Assembly (NCBI GenBank): GCA_043228905.1
Contig: JBHGNT010000005.1
Coordinates: 4,774,001 to 4,838,000, forward strand
From: Azolla caroliniana
Taxonomy: Eukaryota > Polypodiophyta
Length of the DNA: 64,000 nt
Direction: 5' to 3'
This document shows positions 45,201-56,165 of the stretch, in pieces. The notes beneath the pieces are model-generated. The model made no database searches and was not told the DNA's origin. It saw nothing but the letters and a program-made list of their open reading frames with translations. How positions within the stretch are numbered: the stretch's first letter is position 1; each line of letters starts with the position of its first letter. The translations under genes and the position numbers were made by a program.

Positions 45201-46017
45201 GACGTCATTTTACGCGGTGGTACATAAAAAGAGTACTTCCTACTACCCTCAAGCCAATGAACTAGCAGAATCAACGAACAAAACTCTGCAGAACATCCTA
45301 CGAAAAATCGTCAACGAGAACCGGACCGACTGGGATACGAAATTGCAAAGCGCGCTATGGGCGTACCGAACAACCTACAAAACCAGCATCCGGACAACCT
45401 CGTTTCGGCTAGCATTCGGTTTAGAAGCGGTCATGCCGGTAGAGTTCCGGATCCCCAGCTTACGGATTCAGGTGAAGGAGCGCTTAAGTGAGAACGAGTC
45501 CGAACGAATCCGGCTGGCGACGTTGTTGGAATTAGAAGAAAACCGAATAGCCAGCTTACTACAACTCAAACTAGAGCAAAGGAGGAGAAAAGCTTTCGTG
45601 GACCGACACCGGCGTGGCAACGAAAAGGAGTTCGAAGTCGGGAAACCGGTGCTACTATTCCAGACACGGATGGGGAACATGTCGGGAAAGTTGCGGTTTC
45701 GGTGGACCGGACCGTTCTGGATCACCAAGGAGTACAATGGGTCGTATCAGCTCGGCACGTTGTCTGGAGATCTCATCGGCAAGTGGGCAAATGGGTTTCG
45801 GCTAAAGCCGTATAAGGGAAATATGCCAACAAACCCGTTCAAGCAAAACCCGGAAATCCGGCAAGATGAGGAACGGACACCGACAAACGTTGCTGAAGAT
45901 ATTCGGACCGAGGAAGAACCGACACCGATACTGACAAAGACTATCCCGGAAAACCGACAGAAGGATCTGGTATCCACACGAACCGACCCGAACAAATCGG
46001 GGGGGACCAGCAAATGA
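42205..46017 (+). pseudogene. Element C pol: protease-RT-RNase H-integrase, one nonsense codon
   Basis: One frame broken only at TGA 42856-42858. Protease IDGGSGVNVIS (about 42425) has the DGGSG loop seen in Tat-type elements. RT runs from FAWSYEDMRGVDP through PKKNGKIRVCVDYRKLN to catalytic IFLDDFAVYS (about 43670). RNase H holds VFVDASDVAIGS (about 44108). Integrase has an HHCC zinc finger (HCGIAGGHYAG ... CDLCQ), core Asp in LDFVGPF (about 44971), Asp in ISDQGGHF (about 45154) and Glu in NELAEST (about 45259), and a C-terminal module KLRFRWTGPFWI. The family is Ty3, Tat/Retand-like by sequence feel. From 42877 to 46017 it is open for 1046 codons. Confidence 0.9.
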
Positions 46018-46025
46018 CGTGGTCC

Positions 46026-46082
46026 AAACAAAGAAAAAAAAAGAAAAAAAAAAGAAAAAAAAAAGAAAAAAAAAAGAAAGAA
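46026..46082 (+). repeat. Short tandem (A)9-10 G tract after pol
   Basis: Five runs of A separated by single G in a ~55-bp stretch just after the pol stop. Confidence 0.85.
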
Positions 46083-46314
46083 GACGTGGGCAAAATCGAC
46101 GCGAATCATAGTAATGATGGGGAGATCACAAGAGGTGGGAGCGCCACCATGCAACGAAGAGGCGCCATGCATTAAAGAAGGACGTGCGCGTACTTGCTAT
46201 TTAAAGCATGGAACGTGGGCACTCACACAGGGCAAACAAGAAAGGACATACTAATTATGGTGGGAGAGGAACATGCGCGGGAAACGAAAAAGGGCGGCTC
46301 GAGGCAAAAGCCAC

Positions 46315-46322
46315 TATATAAG
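46315..46322 (+). promoter_or_regulatory. TATA-like motif before the downstream ORF of element C
   Basis: TATATAAG lies 143 bp upstream of an ATG in good context (AACAATGG, 46458). It is outside the LTR, so it could drive a separate transcript. Sequence-only inference. Confidence 0.4.
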
Positions 46323-46693
46323 ACACAGGCCTACAAAGGACTCACTTTTTACGAATTTTCCTACATACAGGCGCAGAAGCACAGAAGAGCGATCCGACGC
46401 ACAGAGCACACACAGCCCGATACCGAACAACAGGCAGCAGAAGAAGAATTCGAAACAATGGTACTGTCGAAAGAGGCACGCCAATGGATGAGGGAGAACG
46501 GGTTAAAAGGATTGTTGCGGATCGCCGACGCTCCACCACACGCAGAGCAAGAGCAGGCGGCAACATCGATCGATTTATCAGAAGTCACGGAAGGAGCGGT
46601 GCAGGCGCTCACAGGGATAAAAGCAGGAGGACTTCAAACAATCGAAAACCCTTCAAGTGAAATCCTGTTCGAATATTTCGGTGAGTACTCTAT

Positions 46694-47333
46694 TGTTGAA
46701 CAACAGTGCTCAGCCACAACCGAGGAATAGGATTGATTCACAGAAAACGGGAAATACACGAAATGCACAAAGACAATAGAGAGAAGAGTACACAGGATGT
46801 TTTACGTGGAAAACCCTAAATGGGAAAAACCACGGGAGTCCTCCAACTCCAACTATCACTATACACAGAGATGTACAATGGTGAAGCTACAAGGCAACAA
46901 CCTTGAGCTCACTGCCTTCGCCACAGGCGGCGGTATTACACAGAGGCGTCGACCTCTTCCTTCCTCTCTCTCTCTCTCTCGGCAGCTCTCACTTTGCTCT
47001 CTCTCGGCTGAAAACATAAAAATGAGCAACAACATTTAAACTGTTTGCCCTAAGTCATATTTATACACATATGACTTTCGGGCTATTTACAAATATAGCC
47101 TCAAGGGCTCTTGGCAAAACATATTCACAAATATGTCCCCGCATCCGGATCTCTCTCCGGGTACATTCGTCATCCGGCTCCGGAACCGGGGTCTTCAGCA
47201 TCCGGCTCCGTAGCCGGGGTATTCATCATCCGGCTCCGTAGTCGGGGTCTTCATCATCCGGCTCCGTAACCGCAACCGGGCTTGCCGTCATTCATCTCCG
47301 GACATCCCATCCGGAGGGACCGAAATCCCAACA
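46694..47333 (-). repeat. 3' LTR of copia-D
   Basis: TGTTGAACAACAG ... AAATCCCAACA. It has one more 29-bp CATCCGGCTCCGTAG-type repeat than the other LTR (around 47200-47280). Otherwise the LTRs differ at few sites. Confidence 0.94.
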
Positions 47334-47343
47334 AACTCCCCCT

Positions 47344-50300
47344 TCACTTCGGCATGGGATGTCTCTCCAACCCGATCCTCTTCCGGCATGCTTCCAGCTT
47401 GTCGGGTGTGAGCACCTTGGTCAGCATATCCGACCCGTTCTCGTCCGTGTGGATCTTCGTCAGCACGAACTCCTTGTCTTCTATCCTTTCCCGGATCCAG
47501 TGGTATCTACGCTGGATGTGCTTCGTCCGGGAGTGATAGGCCGCGTTCTTCGCAAGGTGGATGGCACTCTGACTGTCGCAGTAGAGTCGGTACTCCTCCT
47601 GCTGGATACCGAGCTCTCTAATGAAGTCCTTCATCCATATTATTTCCTTGCCGGCTTCAACAGCCGCCATGTACTCCGCCTCCGTGGTTGACAACGCAAC
47701 TGTCTTCTGCAGCCTCGACTGCCATGAAACAGCTCCCCCTGCATAGGTCATCACATACCCGGATGTAGACCAGCTGGTATCTGCATCAGCCGACATATCC
47801 GAATCGGTAAAACCGTCAAGTTCGGGCTTACCGGAGCCGAATCGGAGGCACACGTTTGCCGTGCCCTTCAGGTATCGGAGTATCCACTTGACCGCGTTCC
47901 AGTGCTCTTTGCCAGGGTTGCTCATGTACCGGCTTACCACTCCGACTGCATATCCTATGTTCGGTCTCGTACACACCATGGCGTACATCAAGCTCCCGAC
48001 GGCTGAGGCATATGGCACTTTCATCATATCCTCCTTTTCAGCCTTTGTCTTGGGACTTTGCTTGTTGGACAGCTTGCAGTTTGCCGGGAGGGTCGATCCG
48101 ACCGGTCTTGCTTCCGACATGTTGAACCGTTTAAGCACCTTTGTCACGTACTTCTCCTGTGACAGCCACAACTGCTTCTTTCTCCGGTCCCGGATGATGT
48201 GCATCCCTAGTATTTGCCTCGCCGGACCCAGGTCCTTCATTGAGAAGGTTCGGTGAAGAGCCTTCTTCAGCATCCGTATCTTGACCTGGTCCCGTCCGAC
48301 GATCAACATGTCGTCCACGTATAGGAGGAGTATTAGAAAGTCTCCTCCGTCGAACTTCTTCACAAACACGCAGTGGTCGGACTGCGTTTTGCAGTACCCT
48401 TCATCGGTCATGAAGGAGTCAAACTTTCGGTACCACTGCCGGGGAGCCTGCTTCAAACCATAAAGGCTCTTCTTCAACCGGCATACCAAGTGCTCCTTCT
48501 CTTTTTTCTCGAATCCTTCCGGTTGCTGCATGTATATCTCTTCTTCGAGGTCACCGTGAAGGAATGCCGTCTTCACGTCCATCTGTTCTACCTCGAGATC
48601 CATGCTTGCCGCTATGCTCAGCACCGTCCGGATAGAGGTCATCTTCACTACCGGGGCAAATATCTCGTCGAAGTCGACGCCCTTCTTCTGCTGGAACCCC
48701 TTCACCACGATCCTGGCTTTGTATCTCAGGGGGTTTCCGGCATCTCCCGGTTTCAGCTTGAACACCCACTTGTTACGGAGTGCCCGTTTTCCTTTCGGCA
48801 ACTCCACAAGTTCATATGTGTGGTTCTCATGCAGGGAATCCATCTCCTCCTGCATGGCACTTAACCACCTGCGGCTATGGGTGTCAAGTTTTGCTTCTTC
48901 AAAACTCTCCGGCTCCCCCTCGTCGGTTAGCAACACATGCTCTGGTTCCGGAAATCTCATACGTCGCCGTCGACATTGCCTCAGCCCAAAATCCCTTGGG
49001 TAATTTCGCATGCGCCAGCATACTCCGGACCCTCTCCATTATGGTCCGGTTCATCCTCTCGGCCAGCCCGTTCAGTTCTGGCGTCTTCGGCACAGTAAAC
49101 TCGAGCCGGATTCCCTTCGAGCGACAGTACTCCTGGAACTGCCCCCGGTATTCCCCTCCGTTATCCGCTCGTATCGCTTTCAGCTTCTTGCCGGATTCCC
49201 TTTCCACTCTCGCGTGAAGTTCTTTGAAGACGCACAACACTTGGTCCTTTGTCTTCAACGGTGCCGTCCACAGCTTCCGGCTGTGGTCATCAATGAATGT
49301 CACGAAGTACTGGGCTCCGCCATGTGACTTCGTTTCTACTTGACACACGTCAGTGTGCACCAGCTCCAATGGTGCGCTACGTCTCGTCGGTGGCCTTGAG
49401 TGGAAGGAGGTCCGGTTTTGCTTACCGGCCAGGCAGTCGGTGCACTTCTCCAGGTGCACATGCTTCACTGGAATAAGGTTGTCTTCTGCAAGCCTCTTCA
49501 TCCCCTTCTCACTCATGTGGCACAGTCTCTTGTGCCACAGCTCACCGGCAGTGTCGGCTGCCACGTTCAGCTCCTCCGGACATAGCCGGGAATTCATCAG
49601 GTACAGTGTGTTGACCTTCCGGGCCCGAGCCACTATCAGGCTCCCCTTGCTGAACTTCATGACACCGTTCCGGATGCTGCCCGTGTAGCCTTCATCGTCT
49701 AGCCTCCCGGCCGAAATCAGGTTCAATCGGACCTCCGGAACATGTCGTACATCCTTCAGCAGCATCTTGCATCCGGTTGATGTCATCAGCCACACGTCTC
49801 CTATGCCGGCAATCCGGCATGTGCCTTCATTTCCCATCCGGACACAGCCATGCTCACCGGCTGTGTAGGATGAGAAGTATTTCTTCTCCGGGGTCAGGTG
49901 GAACGACGCTCCGGAATCGACCACCCAGGTCATCTCTACACCGGCAAGGTTCAGCTCCCTCTCTTCGGTAATGAGCATTATCTCTTCTTCACTTGCCGCG
50001 AGTGCCGTCGTTCCTTTCCGGTCCTGCCCTCGCCGATCCGGACCTCTCCGGTCCGTGGCTCCTCGGTATGCACCGTTTCTCTTCGGTGACTTCTTCGAAT
50101 CGGTGTCGTCGGCTCCGTTGTCCTTTCGGTAATGCCGACAATTCTTCCGGAAGTGCCCCGGCTTCCCACAGTGGAAGCATGTGGGTCTTCCTCTTGACTG
50201 CAACCGGGTCCCCGACTTCTCCCGTCTTTGCGGACTCCGGTTCCATTGTCTTCCCCGATCCGATTCGGTAAGCAGCATCTTCGGATCGGAAACCGGTTCT

Positions 50301-50875
50301 TTATCTCTCCGACGCGCTTCTTCGTTCAAAATGCTTGTCTTTACCGTTTGTAGAGACAAGTTATCTTCGGTGCAGGAGGTGCTGAGAGTCACCACCAAGT
50401 TCTCCCAGCTTTCCGGCAATGTAGACATCAGAATGATGGCTTGCATTGCATCCTCCAACGGGAACTTGATCGCCGCAAGCTGGTTCACGAATCCCATGAA
50501 CGTGCTCACGTGTTCCACCATATTCTCGCCGTCCCGGTACTTGAGGTTCACTATCTTCCTCATCAGGGAGGTCCGGTTCAACGCATTCTTCCTCTCGTAG
50601 AGGCCCGACAGCTTCTTCCACATCTCATATGCGTTGGTGTCGTTCGCCACATGTTGCAGAACACTTACATCTACATATTGCCGGATCGTCGCTACGGCTT
50701 TCCGGTTCAGGAGCTTCCACTCCGACTCTATTACCCCCTTGGGTATCTCGGCATTGTCGATCGGTTCGTACAGGTCTCAGACGATGAGGAGGTCTTCCAT
50801 CTTTATCTTCCAGTCGGCGTAGTTCTGTGAGTTCAACACCATCATGCCCGGAGGCCCACTACCGCTGCCTTCCAT
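47344..50875 (-). pseudogene. Copia-D gag-pol, deleted and interrupted
   Basis: ATG at 50873-50875 matches the copia-B start. A TGA at 50777-50779 replaces the arginine codon of copia-B (LLIVRDLY). After it the frame is open from 50650 to about 48959, covering gag, zinc knuckle (CFHCGKPGHFRKNC), protease (VVDSGASFHLTPE) and integrase core. The 545-bp deletion then removes the integrase end and linker and shifts the frame. RT (LLYVDDMLIVG) and RNase H remain open to the stop at 47344. Protein similarity to copia-B is very high elsewhere. Confidence 0.92.
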
Positions 50876-50907
50876 TTTCTGTGTTAACCTCGCTCTGATA
50901 CCACTTT

Positions 50908-51518
50908 GTTGAACAACAGTGCTCGGCCACAACCGAGGAATAGGATCGATTCACAGAAAACGGGAAATACACGAAATGCACAAAGACAATAGAGAGAAGA
51001 GTACACAGGATGTTTTACGTGGAAAACCCTAAATGGGAAAAACCACGGGAGTCCTCCAACTCCAACTATCACTATACACAGAGATGTACAATGGTGAAGC
51101 TACAAGGCAACAACCTTGAGCTCACTGCCTTCGCCACAGGCGGCGGTATTACACAGAGGCGTCGACCTCTTCCTTCCTCTCTCTCTCTCTCTCGGCAGCT
51201 CTCACTTTGCTCTCTCTCGGCTGAAAACATAAAAATGAGCAACAACATTTAAACTGTTTGCCCTAAGTCATATTTATACACATATGACTTTCGGGCTATT
51301 TACAAATATAGCCTCAAGGGCTCTTGGCAAAACATATTCACAAATATGTCCCCGCATCCGGATCTCTCTCCGGGTACATTCGTCATCCGGCTCCGGAACC
51401 GGGGTCTTCAGCATCCGGCTCCGTAGCCGGGGTATTCATCATCCGGCTCCGTAACCGCAACCGGGCTTGCCGTCATTCATCTCCGGACATCCCATCCGGA
51501 GGGACCGAAATCCCAACA
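50908..51518 (-). repeat. 5' LTR of copia-D
   Basis: 611 bp; one 29-bp repeat fewer than the 3' LTR. The initiator-Met PBS (TGGTATCAGAGCG on the minus strand) adjoins at 50893-50905. Confidence 0.94.
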
Positions 51519-54223
51519 TCTATCAGCAGCAAGGCGTACCGAACGCAGGGCGGAGAGAACCTGCTGTTCGGAGAAGTGGCTCACGCCATGATGGAATACG
51601 GATTCGTGAATCCCTGTCCCCCGGCCATAGCCAAGTACCGGGCAGCGTTCTTAATAGCAGCGTACGAAGGCTTACAAATAGATTGGCTCCATTTCATAAC
51701 CGAAGGATTGAAGGAGGCCATCAAAAATCTTGTGGAAGGAAAAAAGCCATGGGCCGGGATAGCACAATGGCTAACGGTGTTAGTCCCACCGGTGCTCCCC
51801 ATCACACAAAAGAAAAGAGGTCGGCAGGAGACGACGCCAAAAAAGGTCACAAAGCGCCGACAGATCTTGGAGAAACACACCCCCGGATGGACCCAGCAAG
51901 AAGCAGAACAGCGGGGGGAAGGACCATCCCGACAGCAACAGGAACCGGCAACAAAGGCAAAACCGGCAGGTAAAGGCAAAGGGAAATCGGCCGAGGAGGA
52001 ACCGGTAGCGCGCAAACCAATCCATATAACGCTGCGACGGCCGGAACCAGAACCAGAGGTCTTTATACAAAAGGTCTGCCTAGTAGCCGCACCGGAGGAG
52101 GAAGCTGAAACAGAAGACTCATCCGAACCACTGGTAAGACTCCCAGCAAGACAGGGTCGGGAGAGACGGGCGAAAGGACCGGCTCCACCAGTTGACAAAA
52201 CTCAGCAGAGGGCGCAAGGACCACCTCCAGTAGCCGAGGCGGAAGCAGTACCGGAACCCGTACCGAGGGAAGCAACATCGACACCGGTTGCGCCGGACTT
52301 TAGAGAACCAGTCATCCCAGAGAAGAAGAATGAACAAGCGCCGGAGCCAGAGAAAAGGCCGGAGAAACAGCCTGAGCAAGGCCACCCCGACACAAGAAGA
52401 ACAAAGCCACAATGGTTGAGATGGCTTTCGGAGCAGTTATCGGGAGTAGCGGACCAGTTAGAGAAAGAAGAAACGTGTAGGCAATAGCTGACGCATACAA
52501 CAACTCAGGAGTTGGTCGCGCTCCGAACACAGATCGAGGAAATGCAAGGGGAGTTGTTGTAGGCAAGGGAAGGAATTCAACAAGCACAAGTTGTCACCGA
52601 GCCGGTCGGGACAACAAGGAAGCAACCAGAACCAGAACCAGAACCGGTAGCCTTGCAAACCGGCCCTGAGACCGAAAAAATAATAAAAACCTTACGAGAG
52701 GAATTAAAAGCTCAGGAGGCATTAAGGGAAAGAGAAAGGGAGCAGCGGAAAGCGGTGGAGGACGACAGACGAAAAATGGAAGAAGGCCTCCGGAAAGGTC
52801 GAGCCACTAATGACCTACTGCAAGAAGAAAAAGAGAAGCTGCAAAAGGAGAAGGACCGACTGCGTCGACATGCCGAGCAGGAGATAGAACGACTGCAGGA
52901 AGAACTTCGACAACAGAAGGACCGGGACGATCGGTTAAGAGCTCAGGCAAACCGACGCCTGAAGCAGAAGACGGAGGACTTCGACCGTCTCTACCGAGAT
53001 CACAAGCAGGCCAAGTCGGACAATAAGAAATGGGCAGCAGACTACGACCGGCAAATAGAGAAGCTGAAAGAACAGCTCAACGAGACCCGATTAGACCTGG
53101 CTAAGGAATAGATGAGGTCAGTGCCAACAAGGAAGCATTGTCGGCGGAAATAGCCCAAGCGACGGAGAGAAGGAAGGAATTAGAGGCGCTAAGGTGGGAA
53201 AAGCTGGATCTGACCAAGATCAGGAATGAAGAAAAGGAAAAATCGACCTTCACGATCAGCAAACTGCAAAGTACCTATGAAAAGCAGAAAGCAGATTACG
53301 AGGCCCAGGCTCAGATAATGGCCGACATTATAAAACGGGCAAGGAAGGAAAAGCAAGAAGCTTATGCGCATGCTAAGGCAGGGGTTGACCGGATCAAGCT
53401 CATCATGTCAGGATGGAGTACCCGAGCTCAGGCAAGCATCAACGAAAGTACGGAAAAGCTATGGAAGGAGTGGTCACAACAGGCAGCCGAGCTGCAGATA
53501 CTCCGAGCGGATGCCGAGAATCGGAGGAAGACCGGTGACAAGTTCTACAAGATGGATGAGGAAAGTATCGTCGCCATTCGGGAAGAATTGTCGGAAGATT
53601 TCTACACTTTAGCGGAAGAACATCTCAAAGAAATCCGAGGGTTGGTAGAGAGGTTGGATGACGGGCAGCTACGAGAGATACGAGCAGGACTGGTTACGAC
53701 AGGAAGCTAAGGGAAGAACGATGCCAATCACTATAAGTGAGGGAGAGCGACCGGCTGAAGTTGAACCAACCGACACCGAACAACCCCGACGAGGAATACC
53801 CGAAGAAGAACTTCCGTTCGAAGGAGAAGAAGAAGAGTAGGAGCAGACCGATTCTGGAGAAGAAGAAGAGCTGAGACCGGAAGACACCAGAGCAGAGGAA
53901 GAAGGCGTACCGAGCCAACCAGTCGAGACCGGAGAAAGCGACACTGGTAACAGAACAGAGCCTGGAACAGAGGGAGAACAGGAAGAACCCGGACGAAGCG
54001 GTGAGGAACCACCGGCACCACAGAATCAAGCAGAGCCGGAGCAGCAAATTTTTACGGAACAGCCCACCCAACCGGAGGTCGGAGACCAGGCAGGCAAGGA
54101 ACAGGAACAGGAGGAAGAAGCACCACTTGACACCATCGAGCAGAGTGTGCTTGGTATTTTGGAGGAAGAATGAGGCCGGGAGTGGATTCGAAGTGCAAGG
54201 CACTTTCCCATGGGCATGCCATG

Positions 54224-54613
54224 TGTTGGCCGGTCAGAAGAGCAAGGACAAGTGGGAAGGCGGAGTCGGATCGGATAATAGGAAGTAAATAATAGTAGAA
54301 TTATTATTCGGAGGGACGGATCCGGTACAGTTGTACCGATCCGGATCTGGACCGATTCGGATGTCGGTTGCCTAAGCGCACCGATTGTAACCTTGCCGGA
54401 TGCCTATAAAAGGATCCGATGATTTGTAAAGGGTTTGAGGGAAAGTAATACAATAGTAATTATTGCGTGTTTATCTGTATCTCGTATTGTTTACCGTCTG
54501 TGCTTAATTGTAATCATCTTACGCGTGTAACCTAGCATCCAATCCTTACCACCCCTTTGGAGAAGTGTCGGATAGACACCTGTGTTGAGGCTAGTCCGGC
54601 CAGGCAGACAACA
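54224..54613 (+). repeat. 3' LTR of element C
   Basis: 390 bp, matching 39770-40159 with a few substitutions (for example GATCTGG for GATCCGG). TATA box at 54405-54412. No obvious polypurine tract precedes it. Confidence 0.93.
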
Positions 54614-54618
54614 TCGAC

Positions 54619-55023
54619 CAATAGCATTGATTGGAGCTCGAAGAAGGAGGGAGATTTCTCCCGTGCTAGAACGGCGGTTCGCATCGCGCCAAACCGTGGT
54701 GCGAGGCCGCCGAGGCATATTTGCACCATCTCATCACCATCTATACTTACGCTTATTGAGCCGAGCGAGTCGCAAAGCTCCTTGATCTTCAATGTGTATG
54801 TCGTGATGGACATATCCCTTTGTTGAATGTTGTTCAACTCTTGGCGGAGTTAAAGCTTCCTCGCGGTCGTGTTGGCGGCGAAAATCTTTCGTAGATTTTC
54901 CCACGCTTCCTTCGGCGTCTTGGCTTCTCGAATGTAACCGAGCATGTGGTCGTGAACACATGTCGCCAAACAATACATCACGCGGCTTGCGGCTTGCTCC
55001 CATGTCGCGTATCCGGGAGCCAT
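54619..55023 (-). pseudogene. Copia-F gag middle part
   Basis: Minus-strand gag between elements C and E. It has the UBN2-type pattern (ATCVHDHMLGYIREAKTPKE, then YTLKIKELCDSLGSI and ICLGGLAPRFG). A TAA near 54850 breaks it. The frame joins the N-terminus at 63255-63405 when E is removed and the C-terminus at 39764 when C is removed. Confidence 0.87.
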
Positions 55024-55723
55024 TGTCGTGGCGTGGCTCGCCTAGAAGCGTAGCGTTGCGTAGACAAAGGATAACGTGAAAGTGAGGAAGGAATCACTGG
55101 GATTATGGACGGAAGAGACGAAAGAGTAGAGATAGATAAATAGTGATCAACAAGATATGACAAGATAGGATATAGAATGATATTTGAAGCAATAAAAGAG
55201 ATTTATAATTATTTGATAAAAGAGTTACAAAATGATTGTACATGTCGTTGAACCTCCGAACTTTGTCTTGCAAGGTGATCGCTCTTCTCTTTCTTGATCG
55301 TAGACCACTACAATCTTCACTTCAATATTTTGATGAAGATAAGGCTCGAACCACCTCCCTCTTGTTGAGAGTTGACCACCACGACCGCCAAGCTAGAGCT
55401 CCACCTTTATGTTAAACTTCTTCCCTTCTTTATCTATTTTTGTGGTATCTCTTATGTAATACATAATTTGATTGATATCTCATACATATCCCCCTTTGGT
55501 CTTCTCTTTCACCATTTAAATAGGTGCCCCCATGCATATGATGCATTGGAGGGTACAAGTCATGCATGTAGTGCATGAAATGCATGTGATGCATGATCGC
55601 CATTTGGCGTTCATGCATTACATGTGATGCATGATAAACATCTCGCTCATTTGAGCTTTTATGTATGAAACAATATATGAAATAACAATAAACATAAAAA
55701 TATAATCTTAAAGAGAAAGGGCC

Positions 55724-55775
55724 TAGCCTAATGGTAGGTGTGTTGACTTTGGTGTGAGGTTGTGGGTTCGAGTCT
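55724..55775 (+). promoter_or_regulatory. tRNA-like A/B-box pair 1 in element E LTR
   Basis: TAGCCTAATGG (55724-55734) resembles a pol III A box and GGTTCGAGTCT (55765-55775) a B box, 41 bp apart, the spacing found in tRNAs and tRNA-derived SINEs. I cannot fold a full tRNA. The copy in the other LTR is at 62559-62610. Confidence 0.5.
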
Positions 55776-55874
55776 CAAAATGTTGTTGAATACAACATAC
55801 AACTTTATTTTTATATCATGATGCAAATCCTTTATGTAATATAAAGTATGCTTTATTTTATGTATATTACTAGT

Positions 55875-55929
55875 ATAGAGTAAATGGTAAGATTTGAGAG
55901 TCATAGGGTGGGGTTATTGGTTCAAGTCC
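55875..55929 (+). promoter_or_regulatory. tRNA-like A/B-box pair 2 in element E LTR
   Basis: TAGAGTAAATGG and GGTTCAAGTCC (55919-55929), 44 bp apart. Also present at about 62706-62760; the B-like half is present a third time near 63040-63050. Confidence 0.4.
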
Positions 55930-56165
55930 TCTCTTGTTCGTGTAATATAATATATTTATCTATATATATATATATATATATATTATTTTTCTTTACATAT
56001 ATATCTAATATTATCATATGTGTTGTTAATATTATCTTTATATATAAAACATTATCAAATGTTATTTTAGTTACATATTTATCTTATTGTAGACTTTTAA
56101 TGTGAAGCTTTCGTACTTCACGACATCCACCCCCTCTAGACCTGCACATCCTCCGGCATGTGCCA

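Larger units (their letters stand above)
46694..51518 (-). mobile_element. Copia-D: Ty1/copia element of the copia-B family with 545-bp deletion
   Basis: LTRs of 640 and 611 bp, 5-bp duplication TCTAT (46689-46693 and 51519-51523), inserted in the downstream ORF of element C. The coding region is closely similar to copia-B but lacks the part equivalent to 23185-23729 there. It is the youngest layer of that nest. Confidence 0.95.
46458..54173 (+). pseudogene. Extra sense ORF of element C (coiled-coil and acidic tail), split by copia-D
   Basis: I do not recognise this protein family. The frame from ATG 46458 (open back to 46194) runs to 46693 and resumes at 51524 once copia-D and one TCTAT repeat are removed; the join is in frame. 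N-terminal ~130 residues look globular (GGENLLFGEVAHAMMEYGF, then AAYEGLQIDWLHFITEG). A Pro/Glu/Lys-rich linker follows to 52487, then coiled-coil heptads rich in Glu, Arg, Gln and Lys at 52653-53111 and 53138-53710, and an acidic tail to TGA 54171-54173. In-frame TAGs at 52485 and near 52558, a stop and frameshift near 53110, and one near 53700-53840 break it. Total ~1000 codons. No membrane segment or signal peptide is visible, so an envelope role is unlikely; a structural or gag-like accessory role is possible. Confidence 0.7.
39770..54613 (+). mobile_element. Ty3 element C: Tat-like, with large downstream ORF
   Basis: 390-bp LTRs at both ends and a 5-bp duplication TCGAC (39765-39769 and 54614-54618). 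It interrupts copia-F gag. After removing copia-D the element is about 10 kb. Order: gag with three zinc knuckles, protease, RT, RNase H, integrase, then a long extra ORF in the same orientation. LTRs differ at only a handful of sites. A few nonsense codons and two or more frameshifts are present. Confidence 0.93.
55024..56125 (-). repeat. 3' LTR of element E
   Basis: TGTCGTGGCGTGG ... GTACTTCACGACA in plus orientation. It contains a run of ATGCAT-type short repeats (about 55530-55635), a (TA)n tract (about 55963-55985) and two tRNA-like A/B-box pairs on the plus strand. Its plus-right end has a small stem, GTGAAG...CTTCAC. Confidence 0.93.

Noticed and set aside
46458-54173. Envelope-like gene in element C
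   Set aside because: No signal peptide, transmembrane helix or glycoprotein-type cysteine pattern is visible; coiled coils and acidic tail suggest a soluble protein.
55721-55790. True tRNA gene in the element E LTR
   Set aside because: A and B boxes are present, but I could not form acceptor, D and anticodon stems; it is kept only as a tRNA-like module.
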